A DNA stretch of 64,000 nucleotides, taken from NCBI RefSeq assembly GCF_947331435.1, contig NZ_CAMZOF010000007.1, positions 434,001 to 498,000 of the forward strand, read 5' to 3'. Every line of letters begins with the position of its first letter. Positions within the stretch are counted from its first letter, which is position 1. The notes beneath the pieces are model-generated. The model searched no databases and was not told the DNA's origin. It worked only from the letters and a program-made list of their open reading frames with translations. Source of the stretch: Pelagibius sp. Alg239-R121. Its GTDB lineage: Bacteria; Pseudomonadota; Alphaproteobacteria; Kiloniellales; Kiloniellaceae. Below, piece by piece: positions 42,399-50,447 of the stretch. The position numbers were made by a program, and so were the translations under genes.

Positions 42399-42974
42399 TC
42401 ACCCGCTGGCGAGCAGCTTTTCTATGACCTCAGTCAGTTCGTCCTCTTCGACATGGGTTTTCTTCGCGCCTTCGCCATGTATGAAGTCGAAGGCGAGTTG
42501 TCCGCGTGAGTCGAAAACGTAAACGGATGGGATCCGTTTGACTGTTCCGAAGGCCTCGGAAATGATCTCTCCGTTGCCCAGTGTCACAAAACTCGGGTTC
42601 TTCAGTTTTAGAAAGCCCTTCAGGCGATCGTCGCTACCCAATCCCGAGAAAGACTCGAATATGTTCACGGCAAGGATTTCGACCTGCGAGGCCGGGTACT
42701 TGCTCCGGACGGCCTCTAGGTGATCGAATTCGGGATTGCAGGGAGGGCACCAGCTGGCGAAAAAGGCCACGACAACTATGCGGCCTTCTAGGTCCGCGGC
42801 ATTGAGCGATTCGCCCCTTAAGGAAGGCAAGCCAGCGATCGCCTCTCGCTGTACTGCATCAAGGTTTACTGTTTCAGCCCGGACCGCCGATGCGGCGGAA
42901 GCGACGGCAAACAACCCAGCGGCAAAAAGAACAGTCAATCCTGCGCGGAGCTTGCGTCCATAGGTTTGCGACAT
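42399..42974 (-). CDS. TlpA-like periplasmic thioredoxin-family protein
   Basis: A 191-residue protein started at the ATG at 42974 (the frame opens at 42989). The signal peptide region is GRKLRAGLTVLFAAGLFAVASAASAVRA. The mature part has the TlpA/ResA fold: FFASWCPPCNPEFDHLEAVRSKYP with a CPPC active site, and the cis-Pro region RIPSVYVFDSRGQLAF. Such proteins reduce disulfides in the periplasm, for example during cytochrome c or Cu-oxidase assembly. No partner gene is adjacent, so the target is unknown. Confidence 0.87.
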   Translation of the reverse strand: MSQTYGRKLRAGLTVLFAAGLFAVASAASAVRAETVNLDAVQREAIAGLPSLRGESLNAADLEGRIVVVAFFASWCPPCNPEFDHLEAVRSKYPASQVEILAVNIFESFSGLGSDDRLKGFLKLKNPSFVTLGNGEIISEAFGTVKRIPSVYVFDSRGQLAFDFIHGEGAKKTHVEEDELTEVIEKLLASG

Positions 42975-43125
42975 AAATTCAGTCCTCACGTGACTTCCTG
43001 TGAGACATGGTCGCCCCGTGAACTCAGGTCAACACTCGACAGGCTATGTTCACACAGAGTTTATTGCGGGAAACCGCCGGAAACGTAGTGAAATCGTCTT
43101 AAGCGGACGGGTCGATTAAGCCGGT

Positions 43126-43863
43126 TTAAATCCCGAGAAAGCTCTGATAGTCCCTGGCGACGGCTTTCGATGCCGCCTTTAACAACTGCTCGCCATGCGA
43201 CGGCTTCGCCATGGCCGAGTGTGCACCGACACGGCCATCCGGAAAGCGCTCACGATGTTCCGCTGGCGGGCCGTGCCGATCGCCTGAATGCGCCTGCAGG
43301 TATTCCGCAGACAGCAGTTCCGGTGGTGTTTCGGCAAGCGGATGGGGCGGTACCAGTCGAAACGCCGCCTGAGTTATGGCGACTTCAGAGGGCGTGGCAT
43401 GCATACCTTCCCAGCGACCGTAATATTCATTGCGCAAGCTGTTGACGTTCTCAAAATCCCACCAACTTCGAACTCGTATTTTGGTTTCGGCTCGATCCGC
43501 CGCCACCTCCGACAACGGGGCGAGGTTCGCGCCGTGCGCGTTCAGAAAATAGAGTTGCTCGAAGCCGTGGTGCATCAAGCCGTCGACCACTTCGCTCACG
43601 AGGCTCTTAAAGAGTCCTTCGGAGAGGGAGATGGTGCCTGGGAAATCCATATTGAATGGTGCCGGCGTCAGGGCCAGGGTCGGGGCGACGATTGCACCTG
43701 CCTGTTCGGCTGCGTCCTCCGCGATCTTCTCGGCGCAAAAGGCATCTGTTCCGATCAACCCGATCGGCCCATGTTGTTCGGTTGAGCCGACGGGAATAAT
43801 AATGCCGCGCGAGGTCTTGAGGTATTCCTCCACTTCCAGCCAGGTCGCCATCTGCAGCTTCAT
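43126..43863 (-). CDS. Creatininase-family amidohydrolase
   Basis: A 245-residue protein; the ATG at 43863 overlaps the stop of the upstream GST gene as ATGA, while an open frame continues upstream. The metal-binding pattern of creatininase/mycofactocin-type hydrolases is present: Glu29 and His31 in GSTEQHGP, Asp40 in GTDAF, His110 in NAHGAN, and a C-terminal GMHATPSEVA with a likely catalytic Glu. Members hydrolyse cyclic or linear amides, such as creatinine, or related formamide steps. Translational coupling to a GST and the nearby ABC importer suggest that it opens an imported nitrogenous compound. Confidence 0.88.
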   Translation of the reverse strand: MKLQMATWLEVEEYLKTSRGIIIPVGSTEQHGPIGLIGTDAFCAEKIAEDAAEQAGAIVAPTLALTPAPFNMDFPGTISLSEGLFKSLVSEVVDGLMHHGFEQLYFLNAHGANLAPLSEVAADRAETKIRVRSWWDFENVNSLRNEYYGRWEGMHATPSEVAITQAAFRLVPPHPLAETPPELLSAEYLQAHSGDRHGPPAEHRERFPDGRVGAHSAMAKPSHGEQLLKAASKAVARDYQSFLGI

Positions 43864-44513
43864 GCGCAGGCGCCGCTGTTGTTCAGCCAGTCGGTAACTG
43901 TTGGGCGATAGCTCACCAGCTCTTCCGCAACGGCGGGATGTTCTCTTAAAGATACCGACCACTGGCTGACTGATGGAGGCCAGGAGATTTCCAGTTCCAA
44001 AATGGGAATGAGTGCCTCGATCCAGGCAAAGGTAATCGGATAACCGCAATCCCCAAGCGTGAGGACATTGCTGGGCGGTGAGAGCTTGAGGAGTTGAGCG
44101 AGCTGGGTCAGCCTTGTCGAGATATCGTCTGCAAGCGCACTGAACGTCTCTGGTGGATGCAGTTTCCCATCCAGGTAGGAAAACAGCCTGCGCACAGCAG
44201 GCTCAAGACGGGTATCGTGAAATCGGCTGCGTTCGCGGATGCGGGCGCGCTCAGAAATAGGGCCGGGCAGCATCGGTGGCTCGGGATGTTTTTCGTTCAG
44301 GTATTCGGCAATGGCCTCGGAATCCGTCAGAAGCAGGTCGTCGTAAACCAGTGCCGGAAGGTTTCCGGATGGGACAAACTGCTTATAGGCGTCGGACCCG
44401 TAGCCGCCCGGTGGCGCTAGCTCCCGCCAGTCGAGTCTTTTGTGCCGAAGCAACACACGCAGCTTGGCACAGTAGAGGCTTGTCGGGACGGAGTAGATTG
44501 TCAGCATGAGCAA
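43860..44513 (-). CDS. Glutathione S-transferase family protein
   Basis: A 217-residue GST with thioredoxin-like N-terminus (IYSVPTSLYCAKLRVLLRHKRLDWRELAPPGG), cis-Pro NLPALV and the glutathione-contacting DSEAIAEYLNEKHP, then an all-helical C-terminal domain. The ATG at 44513 or the one two codons later may be used. The terminator of the upstream binding-protein gene lies directly before it, so it may depend on its own promoter or on readthrough. It overlaps the creatininase gene at ATGA. A detoxifying or isomerising role in the same pathway is inferred. Confidence 0.85.
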   Translation of the reverse strand: MLMLTIYSVPTSLYCAKLRVLLRHKRLDWRELAPPGGYGSDAYKQFVPSGNLPALVYDDLLLTDSEAIAEYLNEKHPEPPMLPGPISERARIRERSRFHDTRLEPAVRRLFSYLDGKLHPPETFSALADDISTRLTQLAQLLKLSPPSNVLTLGDCGYPITFAWIEALIPILELEISWPPSVSQWSVSLREHPAVAEELVSYRPTVTDWLNNSGACA

Positions 44514-44537
44514 AAAAGGGGGCCGAGGCCCCCTTTA
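44511..44537 (-). terminator. Rho-independent terminator of the binding-protein gene
   Basis: GGGGGCC (44518-44524), loop GA, GGCCCCC (44527-44533), extended by three A-T pairs. On the minus strand the stem is followed by TTTTTTG. It begins 6 bases after the stop of the minus-strand ABC binding-protein gene. Confidence 0.85.
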
Positions 44538-44542
44538 TCCGT

Positions 44543-45319
44543 TTACTCAGTTAAACGCCACTTTTTGCCAAGTTCATCGAAGAACCCGGATTCCTTTTTC
44601 AGCGTGATCCAGGTGTTTACATAATTGATCCAGACCTGATCGTCCTGAGGCAGGAGCATCGCGATTGGCGTGCGGGCCCGAGGTGCCGAAACCGGTACGA
44701 TCTTAAGGTCGGAATACTTCTCGATCAGTTTGAAAGCTTCAACATTCGACGTGATGTGTGCGTCCGCGCGGCCGGAGAGAACCTCCTGAAAATCGCGGGC
44801 AGGAGCCTCTACGATCCTGTGATTGGCATTCGGGAAAAACTGCTTTACCTGCTTTTCCTGAGTGGTGCCGAGTGTTGCGGCAACGGTTACGCCATCGACA
44901 TCCAGGTCGGCCCAATCTTTGTACTTATCGCCGCTTTTTGCATTCACGAGGGGCACAGTGGCAAGCGCGAAGTAGCTGGAGGAATAACCGGCAGCCTTGG
45001 CTCTGGCCGGCGAAACCGATGCGGATCCGGTGATGTGGTATTTGCCCGCTGTTACGCCGCTGACCAGGGTTTTCCAGTCAGTCGGTACGAATTCGACGGT
45101 GACCCCGAGGTCTGTTGCAAGCTGGGTCATGACGTCGATGTCGTAACCGGTGTAGCTGTTGCTCGCTGGGTCTTTCATCGTCATGGGATTCCAGTCGCCC
45201 GTCGTCCCGACCTTCAACACTCCCTCGCTCAGAATGTCTTTGAGCGCTGATTGAGCATAGACCTGCGTCGTTGCCAGACACAGCACGAAGGCCGTAGAAG
45301 CCATTTTAATCAGTTTCAT
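44543..45319 (-). CDS. Polar amino-acid-type ABC binding protein, PheC-like
   Basis: A 258-residue periplasmic protein with signal peptide MKLIKMASTAFVLCLATTQVYA and an SBP_bac_3 fold: GVLKVGTTGDWNPMTMKD, YTGYDIDVMTQLATDLG, and SGRADAHITSNVEAF. The overall pattern is closest to the cyclohexadienyl dehydratase/PheC branch of the family, whose members are either periplasmic dehydratases or binding proteins. GGGAGAG precedes the ATG, and a 20-bp-arm inverted repeat stands directly upstream of that site. It is divergent from its likely ATPase and permease genes. The ligand is unknown. Confidence 0.88.
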   Translation of the reverse strand: MKLIKMASTAFVLCLATTQVYAQSALKDILSEGVLKVGTTGDWNPMTMKDPASNSYTGYDIDVMTQLATDLGVTVEFVPTDWKTLVSGVTAGKYHITGSASVSPARAKAAGYSSSYFALATVPLVNAKSGDKYKDWADLDVDGVTVAATLGTTQEKQVKQFFPNANHRIVEAPARDFQEVLSGRADAHITSNVEAFKLIEKYSDLKIVPVSAPRARTPIAMLLPQDDQVWINYVNTWITLKKESGFFDELGKKWRLTE

Positions 45320-45333
45320 TTTTCTCTCCCTGT

Positions 45334-45379
45334 TGCCCTGAACCTAAGGTTCGGCAAAGCGAACCCTAGGTTCAGGGCA
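45334..45379. promoter_or_regulatory. 20-bp-arm inverted repeat with two nested palindromes
   Basis: Arms 45334-45353 and 45360-45379 pair at 19 of 20 positions around the loop GCAAAG. Each arm is itself a near-palindrome, GAACCTAAGGTTC (45340-45352) and GAACCCTAGGTTC (45361-45373), with centres 21 bp apart, that is two helical turns. It ends 3 bases from the ribosome site of the binding-protein gene. It could be a tandem operator (DNA) or a 5'-leader hairpin (RNA). Confidence 0.75.
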
Positions 45380-45600
45380 CGCATCGTTGAAACCCAACTG
45401 TACTTCAGCTCCGCAAATTTGCCGAACACTATGCAGCAAAAACGGGTCCGCAGCACACCAGGAGTTTGAGCATACATCATCAGATGGATGCAAAAAAATT
45501 GCAAGAAAATGAATTTATTGCATGTGGTGTTATGATGTGAATAGACTTTTACCAAGAAAAATTCTCGCCAGAACGGCGTGAAGAAGGTGGGAGACAGTCG

Positions 45601-46350
45601 ATGGGAGATGTCGCGGAACCGATTATCCGCTTTGCCGGCGTCGAGAAGTTCTTTGGCAGTTTTCAGGTGCTCAAGAATATTTCGTTAGATGTCAGTCTTG
45701 GCGAACGTGTTGTGATTTGCGGGCCGTCCGGTTCAGGTAAATCGACACTGATTCGTTGCATCAACGGGTTGGAACAGCATCAGGGCGGCACCTTGTCCGT
45801 CGAAGGGGTCACCCATGAGGACGGCCGGAAAGGTCTCGATGAGATCCGTTCACGTGTCGGTATGGTGTTTCAGCAGTTCAATCTGTTTCCACATCTCACC
45901 GTCATTGAGAACCTGATGCTCGGGCCGACCCGCGCGCGGAAGCTCCCGAAAGAGGAGGCGCGCGAACTCGCGCTTCGCTATCTGGAACGGGTCCGCATTC
46001 CTGAACAGGCCGATAAATATCCGCGACAGCTTTCGGGCGGGCAGCAACAGCGTGTGGCAATTGCGCGGTCGCTGTGCATGGAACCGAAGATCATGCTGTT
46101 CGACGAACCGACTTCGGCGCTTGACCCCGAGATGATCAACGAAGTGCTCGATGTCATGGTGGAGTTGGCCGAAAGCGGCATGACCATGATCTGTGTGACG
46201 CACGAGATGGGATTTGCCCGGCGCGTCGCGGACAAAATGGTGTTCATGGATCACGGCGAGATTGTCGAAGTGGCTGACCCCGAGACTTTTTTCAACACGC
46301 CGAAAAGCCAGAGATGCCAGGATTTCCTTCAGCAAATCCTTCAGCACTGA
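45601..46350 (+). CDS. Polar amino-acid ABC transporter ATP-binding protein
   Basis: A 249-residue GlnQ-type ATPase: Walker [10 protein letters not shown] (41-49), [22 protein letters not shown], signature [15 protein letters not shown], Walker [16 protein letters not shown], and H-loop [20 protein letters not shown] precedes the ATG. It is the first gene of a plus-strand run with a permease, an AhpD-like protein, an Fe/2OG oxygenase and a regulator. It is divergent from the PheC-like binding protein. It energises uptake of the cluster's unknown amino-acid-like substrate. Confidence 0.92.
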   Translation: MGDVAEPIIRFAGVEKFFGSFQVLKNISLDVSLGERVVICGPSGSGKSTLIRCINGLEQHQGGTLSVEGVTHEDGRKGLDEIRSRVGMVFQQFNLFPHLTVIENLMLGPTRARKLPKEEARELALRYLERVRIPEQADKYPRQLSGGQQQRVAIARSLCMEPKIMLFDEPTSALDPEMINEVLDVMVELAESGMTMICVTHEMGFARRVADKMVFMDHGEIVEVADPETFFNTPKSQRCQDFLQQILQH

Positions 46351-46361
46351 GGAGAGTGAAG

Positions 46362-47102
46362 ATGTTTAGAGTAGCGCTCTGCCTTTTGCTGATGACCCTG
46401 GTGTCCGGCTGTTCGGACAAATGGGGCTGGTACGTCGTTAACCCAACGACGACTTCAGGGGCAGTAAATCTCAATTTTCTTATCAGCGGCCTTTACTACA
46501 CGATCCTGCTGTCGGTCACTGCAATTGTAATTTCAGTCGTTGTCGGTTTGCTCGTTGCCCTGCCGGGGTTATCTTCGAAGCGGCCGCTACGCATGTTCAG
46601 CCGCACTTATGTCGAAGTCGTCCGGGCGGTCCCCATACTCGTGCTGATCCTCTGGGTCTACTACGGTCTGCCACAGTTGTCGGGACTGACCATCACAGTG
46701 TTCTGGGCCGGTGTGATTGCCCTGGCATTGTCGGATAGCGCCTTCGAGGCCGAGATCTTTCGGGCGGGCATTCAGTCTATTGCGAAGGGACAGTACGAAG
46801 CGGCGCATTCGATTTCTCTGTCCTACGCCGACACCATGCGCTTTGTGATCTTGCCGCAGGCGATCCGGCGTATTCTGCCGGCACTGGGCAATCAGCTGGT
46901 CTATATGCTCAAGATGTCTTCGCTGGTGTCCGTGATCGGCATGCAGGAACTGACCCGTAAGGCGAACGAGCTTGTGGTCAGCGAATACCGTCCGCTCGAA
47001 ATCTACACCATATTGGTTCTCGAATATCTGGTGCTGATTCTGATCGTATCGGCAGGGGTGCGCTGGCTGGAACGGCGTATGCAGTCTGATGAACGCAACT
47101 AG
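46362..47102 (+). CDS. Polar amino-acid ABC permease with lipobox-like N-terminus
   Basis: A 246-residue His/Glu/Gln/Arg-type permease. The ATG at 46362 has GGAGAG; an open frame begins at 46314 inside the ATPase gene. Core features are NFLISGLYYTILLSVTAIVISVVVGLLVAL, YVEVVRAVPILVLILWVYYGLP and the EAA loop AHSISLSYADTMRFVILPQAIRRILPALGNQ. The extreme N-terminus MFRVALCLLLMTLVSGCSDKWGW looks like a lipoprotein signal (VSGC), unusual for a permease. Only one permease gene is present, so it probably works as a homodimer. Confidence 0.88.
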   Translation: MFRVALCLLLMTLVSGCSDKWGWYVVNPTTTSGAVNLNFLISGLYYTILLSVTAIVISVVVGLLVALPGLSSKRPLRMFSRTYVEVVRAVPILVLILWVYYGLPQLSGLTITVFWAGVIALALSDSAFEAEIFRAGIQSIAKGQYEAAHSISLSYADTMRFVILPQAIRRILPALGNQLVYMLKMSSLVSVIGMQELTRKANELVVSEYRPLEIYTILVLEYLVLILIVSAGVRWLERRMQSDERN

Positions 47103-47159
47103 GATGAGACCCAATTCCAATTCATTGAATGAGACCCTTTAGACCCCGAGGAGCACTTT

Positions 47160-47738
47160 ATGTCCGCCTGGATAAACATGATTTCCGATCAGGAGGCCGA
47201 CGACGAACTGCTCGAGGTGCTCAAGCTCGCGCGGACCCCGCACGGCACCGTCGACAACGTCATGCGTGTGCATTCGCTCAGGCCCAATACCATGCGCGGG
47301 CATGTCATTCTCTATCGCGCGGCTTTGCATGACGATGCCAACACCCTACCCATGTGGTTGCAAGAGACCATCAGCTCCTACGTCTCAATCCTCAACAATT
47401 GCGAATACTCGCTCGCCAATCACTGGTCCAATGCCCGGCACCTGATCGGCGATGCGCAGCGCGCTGATGCCATTGAGGCTGCTCTACACGCCCGTCGGCC
47501 GGAAGAGGTGTTCGACGGACGAGAACTGGTGCTTTTGCAATATGCCGCAAAGCTGACGCTGGATCCCGGAAATATGCTTGAGAGCGATGTAGCCGCTCTA
47601 CGCGCCCAGGGCGTAGATGACGGAGAGATCCTCGAAGCTAACCAGATTGTCGGCTATTTCAATTACGTGAACCGATTGTTGAACGGGCTTGGCGTCACCA
47701 CAGCGGGCGATATCGTCGGCTATTACGCGGAAACTTGA
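47160..47738 (+). CDS. AhpD/carboxymuconolactone decarboxylase-like protein, CxxS variant
   Basis: A 192-residue helical protein of the alkylhydroperoxidase-like/peroxidase-related family. The active-site helix reads SILNNCEYSLANHW, with Cys81, Ser84 and His88, so the usual CxxC is CxxS and thiol-disulfide cycling as in AhpD is unlikely. GAGGAG precedes the ATG. It lies between the ABC permease (57 bases) and the Fe/2OG oxygenase (62 bases) on the same strand, suggesting a decarboxylase, isomerase or protective role in that pathway. Confidence 0.82.
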   Translation: MSAWINMISDQEADDELLEVLKLARTPHGTVDNVMRVHSLRPNTMRGHVILYRAALHDDANTLPMWLQETISSYVSILNNCEYSLANHWSNARHLIGDAQRADAIEAALHARRPEEVFDGRELVLLQYAAKLTLDPGNMLESDVAALRAQGVDDGEILEANQIVGYFNYVNRLLNGLGVTTAGDIVGYYAET

Positions 47739-47800
47739 CATGTTGCGTAAAAGGCAAGTAGTTTATTTATAAGCAACGACCAATTTCCAGGAGACCACTT

Positions 47801-48766
47801 ATGAACTACGCCCGGGCCAAGCGATATGCTGATGACCTCATTCCCGTCATCGACATTTCGCCGCTGCGCGACGGCAGTGACCCGGTCGCGGTGGGGGAGG
47901 CGCTCCATGCCGCCAGCACGGGCCTTGGGTTCATCTATATCAAAGGGCATGGCATTGCGGACGAGGCGATCGAAGCCGCCCGCGAAACGGCCCTCGCGTT
48001 TTTTCGCAGTGACCCCTCGTTAAAGGACAGCGTTAAAATATCTGCCCGGCACCGTGGCTGGCTGGCGCAGGGCGGCGCGAAGATGCAGGACGACGCCAAG
48101 AGCGATCTCAAGGAGAGCTTCATCTGGGGTTACCAGGATACCGAGGGCTGCGTACCTGAGGATCATGCGTTGCGTGGTCCGAACCTCTGGCCCGATTTCC
48201 TGCCCGGCATGCAGGCGAGCGCAATGGCCTATTTTGATGGAGCACACGACGTCGCGCATCATCTGATGAGGGGCTTTGCTTTGGGGCTGGGCCTGGAGCA
48301 GGATTTCTTTTTGCGCAGTTGCGCGCAGCCGCTGAGCCGCGCGTCTTTCGTCTACTACCCGCCCCAATCTGAGGACATGGGCAGCGAACAGTTCGGCGTC
48401 GGGCCTCACACCGATTTCGGAGTGCTCACAGTTCTCTGTCAGGATTCGGTCGGCGGGCTGCAGGTGCAGGACGTCAATGGGGACTGGATCGAGGCGCCAC
48501 CGATTGAAGGAACCTTGATCGTCAATGTCGGTGATCTGCTGGCCCGCTGGACCGACCATGCCTACAACTCGACCCCGCATCGCGTCGTCAACAGTTCCGG
48601 CAAGGAGCGCCTTTCGCTGGTGCTCGCATTCGACCCCGATCCGGAGACCATGATCGATGCCCGGGAAATCTATGGCCGCGAACATCAGGCGAAAGAGGAA
48701 CCCACAACCTGTGGCGACTATCTTGTCTGGCGGTTCGCAAAGGCCTTTTCCTATCGAAAGGCCTGA
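47801..48766 (+). CDS. 2-oxoglutarate/Fe(II) oxygenase, isopenicillin N synthase-like
   Basis: A 321-residue enzyme of the IPNS/plant-type dioxygenase family. An N-terminal DIOX_N domain (PVIDISPLRDG, GLGFIYIKGHGI) is followed by the jelly-roll core with all cofactor residues: His203 and Asp205 in GPHTDFGVLTVL, His260 in STPHRVVN, and Arg270 in KERLSL for 2-oxoglutarate. It probably hydroxylates or desaturates the imported substrate. It ends 6 bases before the XRE-cupin regulator on the same strand, so the two are one transcript. Substrate unknown. Confidence 0.9.
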   Translation: MNYARAKRYADDLIPVIDISPLRDGSDPVAVGEALHAASTGLGFIYIKGHGIADEAIEAARETALAFFRSDPSLKDSVKISARHRGWLAQGGAKMQDDAKSDLKESFIWGYQDTEGCVPEDHALRGPNLWPDFLPGMQASAMAYFDGAHDVAHHLMRGFALGLGLEQDFFLRSCAQPLSRASFVYYPPQSEDMGSEQFGVGPHTDFGVLTVLCQDSVGGLQVQDVNGDWIEAPPIEGTLIVNVGDLLARWTDHAYNSTPHRVVNSSGKERLSLVLAFDPDPETMIDAREIYGREHQAKEEPTTCGDYLVWRFAKAFSYRKA

Positions 48767-48771
48767 CTGGG

Positions 48772-49362
48772 ATGAAGGAAGTTTCACCGAGTGATGAGAC
48801 CGACCTGGCGATCGGAATTGCGCTCCGGGCGTTGCGTGAAGAGCAGGGACTGTCGGCCCGAAACCTTGCTCTGGAATCGGGCGTCTCCGCCTCAATGGTC
48901 AGCCGTATTGAAAGCGGTCAGGTTTCACCCTCGATTTCAACACTGAATGCCTTAAGCCGAACGCTCAACGTCCCCCTTGTAAGCCTGTTCCGCGAAACGG
49001 CGTCGGACCACACCGATTTCACGCATGTGAAAAAGGGCGAAGGATTGCGCTCGACACGGATCGTCGGCGAACACTCACACGAGTACGTCAATCTGTCCTT
49101 TCATATTCGCCGTGATCTGCAGTTTGAAGCCCGGCTGGTCACGCTGCACCGCCAGGATGCGCGTCCGCCGGTCTACGTCGGATACGGTGTTGTGTTCGTG
49201 TACGTTATGGAAGGTGAAGCCGTTTATGGCTATGGCGACCGTGAAATGACGTTGAAGTCGGGCGACAGCCTAAGTCTCGATTCTGAATTAAGCCACGGGT
49301 TCAGGAAGGTGCTGACAGAGAAATTCACCTTTCTGACGGTTCAGGCAGAGCGGCGACGATGA
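48772..49362 (+). CDS. XRE-family regulator with C-terminal cupin sensor
   Basis: A 196-residue protein with an N-terminal helix-turn-helix (LREEQGLSARNLALESGVSASMVSRIESGQVSPSISTLNALSRTL) and a cupin domain (about 105-190; HEYVNLSFHIRRDLQFE, SGDSLSLDSELSHGFRK). XRE-cupin regulators sense amino acids or catabolic intermediates and often control the adjacent pathway. It lies between the Fe/2OG oxygenase and the NicX-like enzyme, overlapping the latter at ATGA. It is the best candidate to bind the palindromes at 45340-45373. Confidence 0.9.
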   Translation: MKEVSPSDETDLAIGIALRALREEQGLSARNLALESGVSASMVSRIESGQVSPSISTLNALSRTLNVPLVSLFRETASDHTDFTHVKKGEGLRSTRIVGEHSHEYVNLSFHIRRDLQFEARLVTLHRQDARPPVYVGYGVVFVYVMEGEAVYGYGDREMTLKSGDSLSLDSELSHGFRKVLTEKFTFLTVQAERRR

Positions 49363-50435
49363 CCAGTCGAAGCGATCTTTCCGAAGGAGCACGCAATCTG
49401 TTGCAGCATTGCGGTGACTTTACTGCGGGGAGCGAGATCCTGATCGTGCATGAAGATCCCGCGTTTGGCTGGTACGACAACGCCGCGCCGCTGGCGGTTG
49501 CGGCCGAAGCCGAAGCTCTCGGTTTGAAGCCGAGGCTGGTGAAAGTGGGGGCGCCGTCCGATCGCCTCGCGCCTGAGACCACGGCGCTGATCGAACAATA
49601 CGATAACTGCATCTTCTTTTCCCGCATTGGCGACCAGGATCGCTTCGCCGAAGTGCCAGCTGGCAAGACGAAAGTCATGAGCTATATCCGAAGCGCGGAG
49701 ATGCTGGCTTCGGAATTCGGCCGCACAAACCACGAAGCCATGCTGGTTTTGAAGAAAGCCATTGACGCAATCTTGAGGAACGCGGACCGGATCGAAATCA
49801 CCTGCCCGCTCGGTAGCTACCTTACGGGCGTGATCTCGGATGCTGCGCGTAGCTCGGACACTGATGTTTCCGTTCGCCGCTTTCCTATGGGCGTGCCACA
49901 GCCTATCGAGGCTCTGGAATTTGGCGGCAGAGTCGCATTGTCGCGATACCTGACGCCGACCGGGTCACGGGTCTACGACCCGCCGTTTTTAAAGATTGGC
50001 GCGACGGCGTTTGCCCATGTTGCTCAAGGCCGTATCGAATTTTTCTCTGGTGACACCGAGACCATTCGGCTGGTCGAAAGACATTACGAACGCGTCTCGA
50101 ACCAGTTTGGGATCGACCCGCAGGTCGTACATTCCTGGCACGCGGGTATCCACCCCGGATCTTCGTATGACCAGGCGGCCGGTGACGATCCGGACCGCTG
50201 GTCGAATACGGTATTCACCAATCCGCGGATTTTGCACTTTCACACCTGCGGCGCCTACGCACCGGGTGAAATCTGCTGGATGCTGATGGATCATACAGTG
50301 CGCATCGATGGTGTTGCGCTGTGGGAAGACGGGGCCATACATCCAGAAAGGTTCGCTCAAACAAGCAGTTGCCTGGATCAATGGCCTGAATTGCGCCCGA
50401 TCTTCGAGAATCCGTCGCCGCTCATCGGGATCTAA
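49359..50435 (+). CDS. M29 aminopeptidase/NicX-like metalloenzyme
   Basis: A 358-residue protein, translationally coupled to the XRE-cupin gene. Its architecture recalls the M29 aminopeptidase family and its nicotinate-pathway relative NicX (2,5-dihydroxypyridine 5,6-dioxygenase). There is a Rossmann-like N-terminal half (SEILIVHEDPAFGW, PLAVAAEAEALGLKPRLVKVG) and a C-terminal metal region with HSWHAGIHPGSSYD, FHTCGAYAPGEICW and MDHTVRIDGVALWEDG. Conserved His/Asp residues in the last two could be ligands. Whether it is a peptidase or a ring-opening dioxygenase cannot be settled here. Context with a creatininase-family hydrolase and an oxygenase favours heterocycle catabolism. Confidence 0.6.
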   Translation: MTSRSDLSEGARNLLQHCGDFTAGSEILIVHEDPAFGWYDNAAPLAVAAEAEALGLKPRLVKVGAPSDRLAPETTALIEQYDNCIFFSRIGDQDRFAEVPAGKTKVMSYIRSAEMLASEFGRTNHEAMLVLKKAIDAILRNADRIEITCPLGSYLTGVISDAARSSDTDVSVRRFPMGVPQPIEALEFGGRVALSRYLTPTGSRVYDPPFLKIGATAFAHVAQGRIEFFSGDTETIRLVERHYERVSNQFGIDPQVVHSWHAGIHPGSSYDQAAGDDPDRWSNTVFTNPRILHFHTCGAYAPGEICWMLMDHTVRIDGVALWEDGAIHPERFAQTSSCLDQWPELRPIFENPSPLIGI

Positions 50436-50447
50436 AGCTTCGCAGCT

